DNA from: Poa pratensis
Lineage: Eukaryota > Streptophyta > Magnoliopsida > Poales > Poaceae
DNA: 64,000 nt
Direction: 5' to 3'
Assembly (NCBI GenBank): GCA_947311845.1
Contig: CAMZMU010000040.1
Coordinates: 51,917,557 to 51,981,556, forward strand
The notes under the pieces are model-generated. The model was not told where the DNA came from. It did no database searches and saw only the letters and a program-made list of their open reading frames with translations. This document shows positions 47,072 through 58,582 of the stretch, piece by piece (position 1 is the stretch's first letter; every line of letters starts with the position of its first letter). The translations under genes and the position numbers were made by a program.

Positions 47072-50000
47072 CTAGATTCTTTTCTTTCCCTTCTTCGCGG
47101 TTGAAAACTTTAGGCCGGTGACCTTGAGATTTCTTCGCGTGAACGGACAACCTTTGGTAGGTAGGGAGGTCTTCCTTCTTTGTGTACTAGTAGTAGGCAT
47201 GTCGAAGAACTTGTCGAATTCCTCCTCGATCTTTGGCTCGTTGTCCAAGTCTTGCTCGGTGGCGCCTCCTTCCATTCCGATGATGCTCCTCTTGCCCCTC
47301 CTCACGACAACACGGCTAGGCTTTGACGGGTCGGTAATGAAGAAGCATTGCTCAACTTGGCTAGCGAGTACCCATGGCTCATTTTTCGCGGAGGCGTTCT
47401 TCGATTTGGCATCGGGTATTACCATGGTGGTGAAATACCGGCCTTCTTTGACGACGTCCTTGGCCCATCTTACACGGAACATTGGCACCAACTCTCCACA
47501 GTAGTTGAGCTCCCATATGTCCTCAATCCTTCCGAAGTATCTTTCCTTGACAGTAGCCTCCTCATCGCCGTAGGATAGCATAGTTACTCCTGAGTTTTGA
47601 TATTCCGACTTCTTGTCCTTTTCCTCGGTGTAGAATCTGTAGCCGTTGATGTCGTACGCCTGATAGGTCTTTACGTTGTGCGAGGGACCCCGTGATAAGG
47701 AGAATATGAGTCTTTCATCTTCCGTAGATGGTGCTTTGTTCTTTGCTAGCTCCAGTTGCTTTTGCTTGAACCAACGCGTGAAGCTAGAGTTGTGCGCTCT
47801 GGTTACGTCTCCCTTCTTCCTCGGCCGGCCCAGTTTGATGTAATGTTGCTCGAGTAAGCATTTGTGCTGTTCCACCCAAGTTTCGATCAATTGTAAGTGT
47901 TGTAGCGCGACCCGGTGAGCCCTGTCGAAGTCGTCCTTTCGACCCTGCATGCTGACAAAGGTTGAGCTGGTGCCCTCTCGGTGACCATATCCATTGAGCC
48001 TGCCGAAGTGTTTCCTCGTGGGGAGACCAACATCCTGGTTCTCGGTGCTTAGATAATTCTGGCAGAAGGAGATGCACTCGTAGGTTAGAAAGCCCTTGGC
48101 CATGCTTGCGTCTGGATGGGACCTGTTGCGGACGTATCCTTTCATGACACCGTTCATCCTTTCGAACGGCATCATGTAGTGCATGAACGTTGGCCCGAGC
48201 TGCCTGATGTCATCAACGACATGGAGAAGGAGATGCACGCAGATATCAAAGAATGCTGGCGGGAAGTAAATCTCGAGCTCGCATAGTATCAGCACGATCT
48301 CTTCCTCTAGCCTGTCGAGCTGCTTCACGCCGATCGACTTCCTGTTGATGACGTCGAAAAAGTTGCAAAGGGCAAGCAGCGTATCACGGACGTGCTCGTC
48401 CATTATCCCTCGAATCGCAACGGGAAGTATCTGCGTCAACAGCACGTGACAGTCGTGAGACTTCATCCCGCTAAACCTCTTCTTCGTTCCGTCCAGATAT
48501 CTGCTTATCTGCCCCGCGTAACCATGAGGAAATTTGACTCCTAGGAGACACATGTAGAATTGCTCGAGCTCCTCCGGACTCATAGTGAAGCACGTAGCGG
48601 GAAGCACCACAGTGTTCTTCTTTACCCTTTTGCGGCGACCTTGAGTCCCTTCCGTCTGATCATCATCATCATCGTCATCGCTATCGGGAGCCTGAAGATC
48701 TTTCCTGACACCAAGCCATTTCAGATCGTATCTTGCTTTCGTCCCATCCTTGGTCTTTTCCGGCATGTTGGAAAGAGTGCCAAGCAGAGCCTCGGTGACA
48801 TTCTTCGTAATGTGCATCATATCGAGGCTATGTGGCGTCTTGAGGACCTTCCAGTACTCCAAGTCGTGGAAAACAGACCTCGCTTTCCATACACCCAGCA
48901 GCGGATCTACCTTCGGTCGTTTCTTTCCCGGCGCGGGGCACTCCTCCCAATTTTTCAACAGCTCGTCGATTTCTGTGCCGCTCCTCGGCTCGGGGCTCCT
49001 TCGATCTCGTCCTTACCATTGAACAGTCACCGCGTTTTCTCCACGGGTGATCCATGCGAAGCCACCTTCGAGCCCCTGGGTACACGGTTTTCGAAGACCC
49101 GGGATTCCTTGGTAGCTGGAGATGCGGGGTCTTATCCATGCACCTGACACATGCGCAGAATCCGTGGCCTACCTGGGCCGATACATATGAGCAACCAGGA
49201 TAGTCCTGCACCGTCGTGAGCAACGCGGCTCTCATGTCGAAATAATCTCCAGTGTAGGCATCCCACGTACGGGCTGGCGTCTCCCACAACGTGGCTAACT
49301 CCTCTTTCAACAGCGCGAGATACAGATGTATGTGGACACCTGCTTGTTTCGGCCCCTGAATGAGAATACTCATGTGTATGTACCTTTGCTTCGTGCACAA
49401 CCACGGGGGAAGGTTGTAAGGCCATACAAACACGGGCCAGGTGCTATGCGTGCTACTCTGGTTGCCGAACGGATTGAGTCCATCGGTGCTCATACCGAGC
49501 CTGACGTTCCTTGCGTCGCCTCCGAAATTTCCGACGGCGTCCAACTCTTGCCACTGGCTAGCGTCTGAAGGGTGTGTAAGGATCCTGCCCTTCTCCGGAT
49601 CTTCTTCGGGCTTCTCCCTTTCCGCGTGCCATTGCATGAGCTTTGCTTCCTTAGGGTCCACGAAGTACCGCTGCAGACGGGGAGTGATAGGAAAGTACCA
49701 TACCACTTTTCGAGGAACTTTCTTCCCACGGCTCTTGTACCGTCCTTGGCCGCACACCGGACATGTGGTTCTGTCCTCGTACTCGCCCCGATAAATTGCG
49801 CAATCATTGATGCAGGCGTGGTATTTAACGTGCGGTAGGTCAAGAGGGCAAACGACTTTCTTGGCCTCCTCGATACTAGTTGGCAATGTGTTCCCCTCGG
49901 GAAGACGCTCGTGCAAGAATTGCATGTTCTTGTTGAAGCTCGCGTCGGTCCATTTGTTTCCCGACTTCATCTCCAGAGCATCAAGCGTTACTTGCAAGCG

Positions 50001-50460
50001 CGTATCCTGTGGCCGGCACCCAGGATACAACGGAGTCTTCCCGTCTATCTCCATTTGCGCCAGCTTGGCTTTCTCTCTAACGGTGCTCGCGTTCTTGAGG
50101 AGCAGTTCTTGAACATGAGACTCCATCAAGGCCGACATTAGCGAGCTCTGCGGCTTGCTCGTCTCCTTCTCACCATCATGACCATGTCCGTCGGCATCTC
50201 CTTCGTCACGATCATCTTGCCCGCCCTCGTCTTCAGGCGCAACATTTGCTGTCGGCGCTTGGTTGAAGCCTTCCATGAAACCGCGCCTGAGCAGGTGTTC
50301 CTCCAATTGTCCGGAATCAGGGTCGATCCATCTCACAAATTTGCAACTTCTACACGGACATCGTATCTGGCGCCCGTTGCACCGATCATTTCCGCCTTCG
50401 CTTCTTCCTTGTAGTTGTTGATTCGATTGGAGCTCATCTTGATGACCATGGTCGCCTACG
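47072..50460 (-). pseudogene. CACTA tnp2-type transposase gene, frame broken near 49,000
   Basis: Domains on the minus strand in order: transposase-associated zinc region (RCPCRSCKFVRWIDPDSGQL, then LLRRGFMEGFN). Next is the tnp2 core: CPVCGQGRYK, VWYFPITPRLQRYF, RLGMSTDGLNPFGN with a likely catalytic Asp, VFVWPYNLPPWLCTKQRYI, and CVRCMDKTPH. Then DUF4218 (VDDIRQLGPTFMHYMMPFER, NYLSTENQDVGLP) and DUF4216 (YFGRIEDIWELNYCGELVPM). The N-terminal part reads in one frame to about 49026 (HPWRKRGD) and the rest in another from about 48985. Two one-base losses (near 49026 and near 48989) would explain this from family comparison. No start codon is found in the first frame; a short upstream exon ending near 50455 is possible. 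The protein would cut and join element ends; this copy seems disabled. Confidence 0.8.
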
Positions 50461-50570
50461 CGGTATACATATAGAGTATGTGTTATTAATTAGAATTAAT
50501 TAACCGCAACATGCACACACACACATACAAGCTTCTCATGCGGGAAATCGGAAAGTCGGAAATGTTCGAC

Positions 50571-50657
50571 GAAAAAATTCGGCATGACTTCCCCTAAAAG
50601 TAGGACATATGTGGTGCAAAAATTTACCGAAATGGAAATGAATCAACATTTCGGCAA
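50571..50657 (-). promoter_or_regulatory. Leader block 2 (87 bp) with hairpin, upstream of the transposase gene
   Basis: Direct-repeat partner of 44711-44797. Its hairpin is CCGAAATG/CATTTCGG (50627-50654). It lies about 110-120 bp upstream of the first recognisable transposase coding sequence, so it would be leader or first-intron sequence. Confidence 0.65.
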
Positions 50658-50920
50658 ACATCCATGCACCACGCCGGCGCAAGCAAAGATTCATGCAAAC
50701 CACACACACAAGTTTCATGCATAGATCCGTTCAACAATAGTTTGCTTCATGCAAACCACACACACAATCGCCCGCCGACAAGTTTCTCATGCCTTTAACA
50801 AACATCCATCCAACAATACCCACCTAGTAGATCTAGATCCGTTGCCGAGACGTGACCGTGATCGATGAGAGAGAGTGTGTGGTGATGGAGAGAAAATTGT
50901 GGACAAAAAGAGAGGAGGAG

Positions 50921-50930
50921 AATATATATG
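50921..50930 (-). promoter_or_regulatory. Candidate TATA box of the CACTA transposase gene
   Basis: CATATATATT on the minus strand, about 470 bp upstream of the first recognisable coding sequence and 530 bp inside the element's 5' end, just inside the subterminal repeats. Position fits an En/Spm-type promoter; no other TATA-like site is as good here. Confidence 0.4.
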
Positions 50931-51099
50931 GAGGCTCTCCCCAAGCCCTCACCAATTATATATCAAATAAACTAGGTTTAATAACAAATAATGGAGAATA
51001 GGATGGTCAAAATGGCATGGGAGAGAGGAGGAGCTCGAGCTAGATGGGAGGATGAAGAAGGTCACATGGGGGTGCCACCTTTTTGTAGATCTGGGTCAA

Positions 51100-51430
51100 C
51101 TTTCTGTGGCGCATGGTGTTTGATGCGTCACAGAAAGTTGGGTTTCTGTGGCGCACCAGCCACGGTGCGCCACAGAATTTCCCCAGATGGATCCTGGCCC
51201 AATGATTGCACGTGGGACCCACCGAAATTCTGTGGCGCATGGTCTCTCATGCGCCACAGAAGTCTGGCTTTCTGTGGCGCATCTGTGGACATGCGCCACA
51301 GAATGTTTACTTTCTGTGGCGCATGGGAAAAAGATGCGCCACAGAAAGTGGGAAATTTATGTGGCGCACTAGCATCCATGCGCCACAGAAATAATTCTGT
51401 GGCGCACGAATTAATGGTGCGCCACAGACT
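51100..51430. repeat. Right (5') subterminal repeats of the large CACTA element
   Basis: About fourteen copies of CTGTGGCGCA or its complement, arranged as alternating inverted pairs such as TTTCTGTGGCGCATGG...CATGCGCCACAGAA. It lies at the 5' end next to the transposase promoter. Confidence 0.85.
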
Positions 51431-51466
51431 GGCAACCTCTCTATAACCCTTTTCCTAGTAGTGCAA

Positions 51467-52138
51467 GGGTGTCTTAAATAGTCTAGGTGCGAAAAGAGGT
51501 CAACGGAGGAGGCTTCACAGCAGATCTGGCGAGCAGTCTCCTGCACTGGCGGTAGTACCGCTGGGATAGCCGGTGGTACCGCCGGTGCGGGAGGGCTTCA
51601 CTTCATCCCACGCCCCTGGTACTGTCCAGTACCGCCGCCGGTGCCGCTGGCGGTACCGGGTAAGGTGTCTGACAGGGGGTTTTGGCGGTAGCACGTGGCG
51701 GTAGCGATCGCTGCCGCTGAGGTGGGCGCTGGTCCTTCCCACGCTCGCGGTACCAGGCGGTACCGCTGCCGATACCGCTGGCGTGGGGCTGGTTCGGCCT
51801 GCCTGGACCAGGGGCGGTAGTACTGCTTGACCTGGCGGTAGTACCGCCGCCTGGGAGGTTCTTCTCCATCTTCTCTTCTTCCTCTTCATCGCCTTGACTC
51901 GATCCTTGTCCATCTTTATGCGTCGCCTCTTGGCCATCTTCATAGGGGTCTTCAGGTCCACCGTAGCTGAGCACACACAAGGTATCGGAATGAAGTAGCA
52001 ACCCATTCAAAGGAGTGTCGAAATCACACATAGATAGGAGTGAATTCACCTTATCATAGAGAGCTTTGACTCTTACTCTTATCAATGGGCCATTTGATGG
52101 TGTTGGTGTTGTGTGTCTAGGTTGCACTACACTATGCA
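51467..52138. repeat. Unclassified repeat rich in GGCGGTAGTACCGC motifs, right flank of the CACTA insertion
   Basis: From 51545 to about 51860 the motif GGCGGTA(GTA)CCGC and its variants recur, forming many small palindromes around GGTACC. It continues the target sequence left of the CACTA element. The last part (51860-52138) is AT-richer and ends near the epimerase promoter. No protein is supported although frames are open. Confidence 0.5.
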
Positions 52139-52360
52139 CATGAGCAAATTTGAGATTTCAGAAATTGTCTATTGGGCTGCCCATCAAATTCTAACAGCAC
52201 ACACAGTCGAATTAAATGAATGCCGATGCATGCAGCATGCCCCCCATCACAGCATACAAGAGCTGTGTTCTTCTCTACCACGAGGCTAAAAATAAACCAG
52301 GCTAAACGACAGGTGTGTCCACCAACATCGCCGAGCCCCGAAACAGAAAACACACACTCC

Positions 52361-52369
52361 TATTTATAA
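52361..52369 (+). promoter_or_regulatory. Candidate TATA box of the UDP-glucuronate 4-epimerase gene
   Basis: TATTTATAA, 246 bp upstream of the ATG at 52615, the best TATA-like site in a fairly GC-rich region. Transcription would start near 52390, giving a leader of about 220 nt. A short out-of-frame ATG at 52604 precedes the main start. Confidence 0.5.
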
Positions 52370-52614
52370 CCCACGCCCTCCTTAGCAGGCGCCGGAAATT
52401 TCTCGGAACCAGAATGATCGGCGACAGCGCTCGCGCAACGAGATCGGTCTCAGCGGAGGCAAACATTTGATCTTACGCGACGAGCAGCTGATCGATACGA
52501 GAGGAGGATAGTTCGATCGATCGATCGATTGATTGAGGAGTACGTTGCCGCCATACGGCCGGCCGGCCGTTGGTCTCCTCTTTCTTTTTGTTAATTTGCT
52601 TGCATGAGCAGAGG

Positions 52615-53949
52615 ATGCGGGTGGTGGCTGATGAGGAGGACATGCTGCCGTCGACGCCGGGGAAGGTGAAGATCGAGCGTGCGGGGGCGATGAGCCGGCA
52701 GTTGCACCGATGCTTCGCGTCCACGGGCACCATGTTCCTGTGGGCGCTCTTCCTGGTGGGCATGACCGCCACGTACCTCAGCTTCCATTCCTTCGTCGAC
52801 ACCTCGTCCCGCTACTTCGCCGCGTCCTGGGGCGGGCTGCACTGGGAGCGCCAGATCCGCGCGTCCGCGTCGCCCCGGCGGCCGCCAGGGTCAGCGGAGG
52901 GCGCCGGTCTGTCAGTGCTAGTGACCGGCGCCGCCGGGTTCGTGGGCACGCACTGCTCGCTGGCCCTTCGGAAGCGCGGCGACGGCGTCGTCGGCATTGA
53001 CAACTTCAACAAGTACTACGACCCGTCGCTCAAGAAGGCTCGCCGCGCGCTGCTGGCGTCGCACGGCGTGTTCGTGGTGGAGGGCGACATCAACGACGGC
53101 CGCCTCCTCACCAAGCTCTTCGACGTGGTCCCTTTCACGCACGTCCTCCACCTCGCCGCGCAGGCCGGTGTGCGGTACGCCATGGAGAACCCGGCGTCGT
53201 ACGTGCACTCCAACATCGCCGGCCTAGTGTCCCTCCTTGAGGCCTGCAAGGATGCCGACCCGCAGCCGGCCGTGGTGTGGGCATCGTCCTCCTCCGTCTA
53301 CGGCCTCAACGACGCCGTGCCCTTCTCGGAGGCGCACCGCACCGACCGGCCGGCGTCGCTCTACGCCGCCACCAAGAAAGCCGGCGAGGAGATCACCCAC
53401 ACGTACAACCACATCTACGGCCTCTCCGTCACCGGCCTCCGCTTCTTCACCGTGTACGGTCCCTGGGGCCGCCCGGACATGGCCTACTTCTCCTTCACCC
53501 GCAACATCCTCCAGGGGAAGCCCATCACCGTGTACCGCGGCAAGGACCACGTCGACCTCGCCCGGGACTTCACCTACATCGACGACATCGTGCGCGGCTG
53601 CCTGTCCTCGCTCGACACGGCGGGGCGGAGCACGGGAACCGGCGGGAGGAAGCGCGGGCCGGCGCCCTACAGGATCTTCAACCTCGGGAACACGGCGCCC
53701 GTCACGGTGCCCACGCTCGTGTCCATCCTCGAGAGGTACCTCCGGGTGAAGGCCAAGAAGAACGTGGTGGAGATGCCCGGCAACGGCGACGTGCCCTTCA
53801 CGCACGCCAACATCAGCCTCGCGCGTACCCAGCTCCAGTACAAGCCCACCACCAGCCTCGAGATGGGGCTCAAGAAGTTCGTCAGGTGGTACCTCTCCTA
53901 CTACGGATACAACCGCGGAACACTACACACCTTCAACAACTTCTTGTGA
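52615..53949 (+). CDS. GAE: UDP-D-glucuronate 4-epimerase
   Basis: Intact single-exon gene of 444 residues, the usual length of plant GAE proteins. It converts UDP-glucuronate to UDP-galacturonate, the precursor of pectin, in the Golgi. A short cytosolic tail, one membrane anchor (residues 37-57, TMFLWALFLVGMTATYLSF) and a lumenal enzyme make it a type II Golgi protein. The extended short-chain dehydrogenase fold shows the NAD motif G105-A-A-G108-F-V-G111, D(N)FNKYYDP after the second strand, HLAAQAGVRYAMENP, WASSSSVYG with the catalytic Ser, and Y250-x3-K254. The substrate region RFFTVYGPWGRPDMA and the C-terminal FVRWYLSYYGYN are as in the family. I chose ATG 52615 because it is the first in frame; upstream reading lacks an ATG. 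Which of the GAE paralogues it is cannot be told here. Confidence 0.95.
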   Translation: MRVVADEEDMLPSTPGKVKIERAGAMSRQLHRCFASTGTMFLWALFLVGMTATYLSFHSFVDTSSRYFAASWGGLHWERQIRASASPRRPPGSAEGAGLSVLVTGAAGFVGTHCSLALRKRGDGVVGIDNFNKYYDPSLKKARRALLASHGVFVVEGDINDGRLLTKLFDVVPFTHVLHLAAQAGVRYAMENPASYVHSNIAGLVSLLEACKDADPQPAVVWASSSSVYGLNDAVPFSEAHRTDRPASLYAATKKAGEEITHTYNHIYGLSVTGLRFFTVYGPWGRPDMAYFSFTRNILQGKPITVYRGKDHVDLARDFTYIDDIVRGCLSSLDTAGRSTGTGGRKRGPAPYRIFNLGNTAPVTVPTLVSILERYLRVKAKKNVVEMPGNGDVPFTHANISLARTQLQYKPTTSLEMGLKKFVRWYLSYYGYNRGTLHTFNNFL

Positions 53950-54557
53950 CTCACTCATCATCATACTCCTATATTAGTGGCAGTGTAGTAAATATGTATT
54001 CCTGGCTCCTTTCTTTTTCTTTTTCTAGGTGGCTGGGCCCTCCGCTCTCTGATCACAATCACTGACCATTCTTGTTTCTTTAATTTATGATGAGGAATTA
54101 CGAGGAAGAACTGTTATAGAAACTGAGGAGACAAGACAGAAAGGTTTTTCTCCCTTGAGAATGTCTGCTTGTTTTGAACATCCTGAAATTTTAAAAATTA
54201 TGTTAAGACATAGGAGTATTGATGTACTGGTACATGCTGCAACAAGTAACCTGCAAGAATTCAGTTGCGGTTAGTCATTACAAACAACAGGCCTCCCATC
54301 TATTTGCATTAACGAATCCGACTATACAAAAAAAAAAGCCGATTCTGGTTAGTGGTGGCGGTTTTCCTCTTGGAGATCGGTTTTCTTGGAGGCAGGAGTT
54401 GTTGGTGTGACTGCCGGGAACAATGAAAGCAGTAGGATGGAACTGTTGCCAGATGAACTCATCGGTGGCAGTTCGTGCAATTTTGAATTTTCAAGAGCAA
54501 ACTAGGCCATGCATTTTCTTTTTGCCTGATTTTTATTCAAATATAAGGAGAGCGCAG
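53950..54557 (+). other. 3' flank of the epimerase gene and LINE target site
   Basis: Transcript tail of the epimerase gene followed by AT-rich DNA with no gene. The last 13 bases (54545-54557, AAGGAGAGCGCAG) are the left copy of the LINE target duplication. Confidence 0.6.
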
Positions 54558-54916
54558 TTTCTAATTCTGAAATTAAGCGTAGATCGGATAGGTTGGGCAT
54601 TTCGTTAGGTAATACCAATGAACAAGTAGAATCTTCTATTTCGACAATCATGAATTTAGAACATGAGAGAGAAGTGTTTTTTCTGAAAAATTCTTTGCCT
54701 CCAAGTAATGATAAATCTGAGTCTAGTTTAGCTTTAAAAAGGGCCATTAATATTTGTGAGGATCTAGTAGATGATGACGCTGAGTTCTCGGATGATCATG
54801 CGGATCTTAATGAGACATTAGCGTCAATAAGGGGTAGAGGAAAGAAGAAAGCTCTCTCTAGACGTGCGGTTAGAAGGGGGGGTGCGGCTGGCTATCTACT
54901 CAAAAATTTAAAATGA
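54558..54916 (+). pseudogene. LINE ORF1, C-terminal fragment
   Basis: The open frame (from a GTAGATCGGATAGG region; residues such as NTNEQVESSISTIMN, then a basic end GRGKKKALSRRAVRRGG) ends at a TGA (54914-54916) that overlaps the ORF2 ATG as ATGA. The N-terminal nucleic-acid-binding part was lost by 5' truncation. The basic tail matches in character the end of ORF1 in the LINE at 7541-15357. Confidence 0.65.
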
Positions 54917-57900
54917 AGGGTATGATTTGGAATTCAGATGGTTTTAGAGACATGGCAAAACATTTAGCTGTCAATGAATTTGTTAAAGAGCATAAACTTG
55001 ATTTTGTGGCGGTAATTGAGACGGGGCGGTCATCTTTTGCCACACCTTTTCTGAAGTTTCTAGCGGGGGACTTGGATTTTGTTTGGTATTGTATACCTCC
55101 ACACGGGAGGTCGGGGGCATGTTATTAGGCTTTAATAATGCAACTCTAACAGTACAAGATGTGGTCTCAGGTGATTTTTGCGTTAAATTACATTTGAGAA
55201 CAAAGTTGGATGGGTTCCGTTGGGCTTTGGTGGTAGTTTATGGGGCGGCTCAGGATAACAAAAAACCAGAATTTTTGGCCGAACTTGTAAGAATTTGTGA
55301 AGGGGAAACAGTACCAATGTTGGTTGGGGGAGATTTCGATATCATTAGGAGACAAAATGAGAAAAATAATGATAACTTTAATGCAAGATGGCCTACTATC
55401 TTTAATGCTATTATTGAGAGCTTGAGTTTGAAAGATTTGAAATTCTCTGGAAGACAGTACACTTGGACTAGTAGACGAGATACGCCAACATTTGAGAAGT
55501 TGGATCGTTTTATAGCTAGTGTTGATTGGGAACAGAAATATCCACTTGTCACGGTTCAGGCTCTAGCCCGTGCGGGGTCAGACCATACGCCGCTACTCCT
55601 GGATACTGGGGAACATGCTTTTACGGGGAATTCTAGTAGATTTTCTTTTGAACTATCATGGTTCCGACAAGAGGGGTTTTATGACTTAATTGCTCGTGAA
55701 TGGAATGCGATCCAAACGGGCAATTCACCAGTAGAACGGTGGCAAAACAAAATTCGACACCTGCGTCAATTTCTACGTGGGTGGGCAAAAAATTTAAGTG
55801 GGGAATATAAAAAGCTACAAGATAAATTAATTTTACTATCTAATGCGTTAGATATCAAAGCTGAAACAATTCCTCTTACGGCGGCCGAGCGGGATGCCAA
55901 AAGAGAGGCGGATGATAATCTAGCGAAATTGCGTCGTGATGAGGAATCCAAATGGGCGCAGCGAGCTAAAGTAAAATATATTCAGGAAGGGGGGAGTAAT
56001 ACGAGATACTTCCACATAATTGCAAATGGTAAACATAGGAAAAAGAGAATATTACAGTTGGAACAAGAGGATGGGACGATAATTGGACAGGAGAATCTTA
56101 AGAATTATATATCGGAATATTACAAGAAATTGTTTGGAGCACCGGTTACAAACAATTTCTCGTTGGATGAGAGTGTGACTCATGATATGCCACAAATTTC
56201 TCAAGAGGAAAATGATATTTTGACTCAAGACTTTTCTGAGAAAGAAGTTTTTGAGGCAATTAAACAAATGGAACATAACAAATCTCCAGGACCAGATGGT
56301 TTTCCGGCAGAGTTCTATCAAAAAATTTGGGGAATTATAAAATCGGACTTGATGGCATTGTTTGCTCAACTGCGTGTAGGAAACTTGCCGTTATTCAAGT
56401 TGAACTTTGATATTATTACCTTGCTGCAAAAAAAGAGGATGCTAGTAAAATTGAACAATATCGTCCTATTTGCCTTTTAAATGTGAGCTTCAAAATCTTT
56501 ACGAAGGTGGGAACAAACCGAGTCACCTCTATTGCGAGTAGAGTAATTCGTCCAACTCAAACTACGTTCATTCCTGGACGAAATATTCTCGAAGGGGTTG
56601 TGGTTTTACATGAGACAATACATGAGATGCATAGGAAAAAATTGGATGGGGTTCTTTTTAAAATTGACTTTGAGAAGGCATATGATAAAGTGAAGTGGTC
56701 TTTCTTGCAACAAACCTTACGAATGAAGGGGTTTACATCTCAATGGTGTGAATGGGTTGCTAGGTTTGTTCAAGGGGGGAGTGTAGGAATTCGCGTTAAT
56801 GACGATATCGGTCATTAGTTTTAGACACTCAAGGGGTTAAGGCAAGGGGATCCGTTGTCCCCTCTGTTGTTTAATTTAGTTGTTGATATGTTGGCCATCT
56901 TAATTTCTCGGGCGAAGGAGGATGGTCAAGTGGGGGGTTTAGTGCCGCATTTGGTAGAAGGAGGGGTCTCAATCCTCCAATATGCAGATGACACTATTCT
57001 TTTTTTGGAACACGACCTTGCGAAGGCTGTGAAAATGAAACTGATTTTGGCTTTGTTTGAGCAACTTTCGGGATTGAAAATAAACTTTCATAAAAGTGAG
57101 TTGTATTGTTTTGGGAAAGCTAAAGATGATCAGGACGAGTATAGGCGTATTTTTGGTTGTGAGCTCGGTGCGTTACCTTTTAGGTATTTGGGCATACCCA
57201 TCCATTATAGAAAATTGTTAAACAAGGAGTGGAAAACAGTTGAGGACGGTTTTGAAAAGAAATTGGCAGCTTGGGTGGCTAAGATGTTGTCATACGGAGA
57301 CCGTCTTGTGCTTATTAATTCAGTGTTAACAAGCTTGCCAATGTTCTTACTATCCTTTTTTGAAATATCTAAGGGGATTCGTAAAAGGTTAGACTATTAT
57401 CGTTCTCGATTTTTTTGGCAAAGTGATCAACATAAGCGAAAGTATAGGTTAACAAAATGGAACTGGGTTTGTAGACCGAAGGAGCAAGGTGGCTTGGGCA
57501 TTTCGGTTCTAGATATTAAAAATAAATGCTTACTAAGTAAATGGCTCTACAAACTGTTGAACGAAGAAGGGGTTTGGAAAGAAATACTAGTTAACAAGTA
57601 CTTAGGGAATAAAACGTTATCCCAAGTGCAGGTTAAACCTCTAGACTCCCCTTTTTGGAAAGGAATTATGAAAGTAAAGGATGAGTTCTTTCGGCGTGGA
57701 AGATTCGAGATTGGTAATGGGGAGCAGATTCAGTTTTGGGAGGACAAATGGTTAGGTCATACTTCTTTACAACACGAATACCCGTCTTATATGCTATTGC
57801 CGCCAATAAACATAGTACGGTACATGATGTTATTGGGGAAGTTCCTATTAATCTCCCTTTCCGACGGGTATTAGTATGACAAAATAGAACGAGTTGGTTC

Positions 57901-58582
57901 AATCTAATTGAGAGACTAATGCGGGTTAATCTCATAGATGAAGAAGATAAATTTAAATGGACTCTTACTCCTAATGGCACTTTTACGGTGAGGTCGTTTT
58001 ACGAGGACCTATTAAATGGTCATACTAGATACTTGCGTAAGTATTTATGGAAGTTGAAGATTCCGTTAAAAATCAAAATCTTTTTATGGTTTCTTAACAG
58101 AAAAGAAATTCTAACAAAAGACAATTTACTTAAAAGACGGTGGGTAGGATGTAAGAAGTGTGTTTTTCTGTGATGAAAATGAATCCGTTGACCACCTTTT
58201 CATTAAGTGTTCGTTTGCTAGAGACATTTGGCGATTAGTTCACTTTACCTTTAATGTTTTCCCACCTACAAGTATTGCGAACTTGTTTGGTAGCTGGTTG
58301 AATGGGATAGACAAAGTTACAAAAGCGCGCATTCGGATTGGTGTTGCGGCCATATTGTGGGCTATTTGGAATTGTAGAAATGACATTGTTTTTAACAACA
58401 CGAATTCAACTCATTATTTGCAGGTTATTCACAAGGCGTGCTCTTGGATCCACTCATGGTCATTCCTGCTTCCTGCGGACCAGCGTGGACTTATGGATGC
58501 CGGATGTACCCGTATGCTGACGATTGTGCGGGCTATTTTCAGCCAGGCTGGGTGGCGTCATTCTAGAAGAATAGATGCATAG
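54913..58582 (+). pseudogene. LINE ORF2: endonuclease + reverse transcriptase, frameshifts and stops
   Basis: Endonuclease (MKGMIWNSDGFRDMAKHL, VVYGAAQDNKK, GGDFDIIRR, SGRQYTWTSRRDTPTFEKLD, GSDHTPLLL), reverse transcriptase (NKSPGPDGFPAEFYQ, LRQGDPLSP, YADD) and zf-RVT (CDENESVDHLFIKCSFARDI) follow in order. Breaks: one G lost near 55117; one base lost near 56426; two TAG codons at 56816-56818 and 56822-56824; one T lost near 57788; a TGA near 57877; one T gained near 58166. The YADD active site and all domains are otherwise kept, so decay is moderate. Confidence 0.88.

Larger units (their letters stand above)
40265..51463 (-). mobile_element. CACTA (En/Spm-type) DNA transposon, 11,199 bp, with two genes
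   Basis: The left end is CACTACCACAGAAAGGCC; the right end read inward is CACTACTAGGAAAAGGGTT. CAA flanks both sides (40262-40264 and 51464-51466). Subterminal zones (40283-40525 and 51100-51430) hold about ten and fourteen copies of TTTCTGTGGCGCA in both orientations. Both genes run on the minus strand, so the 5' end is at 51463: the tnp2-type transposase (50460 to 47072) first, then an accessory gene (44562 to 40843). Between them are a 38-bp tandem repeat, a motif palindrome and an AT-rich GCAGCAAGC-rich stretch (45110-45690). Confidence 0.95.

Noticed and set aside
53224..53805. Long minus-strand and alternate plus frames over the epimerase gene
   Set aside because: Expected by-products of very high GC3 in a grass gene; no domains.
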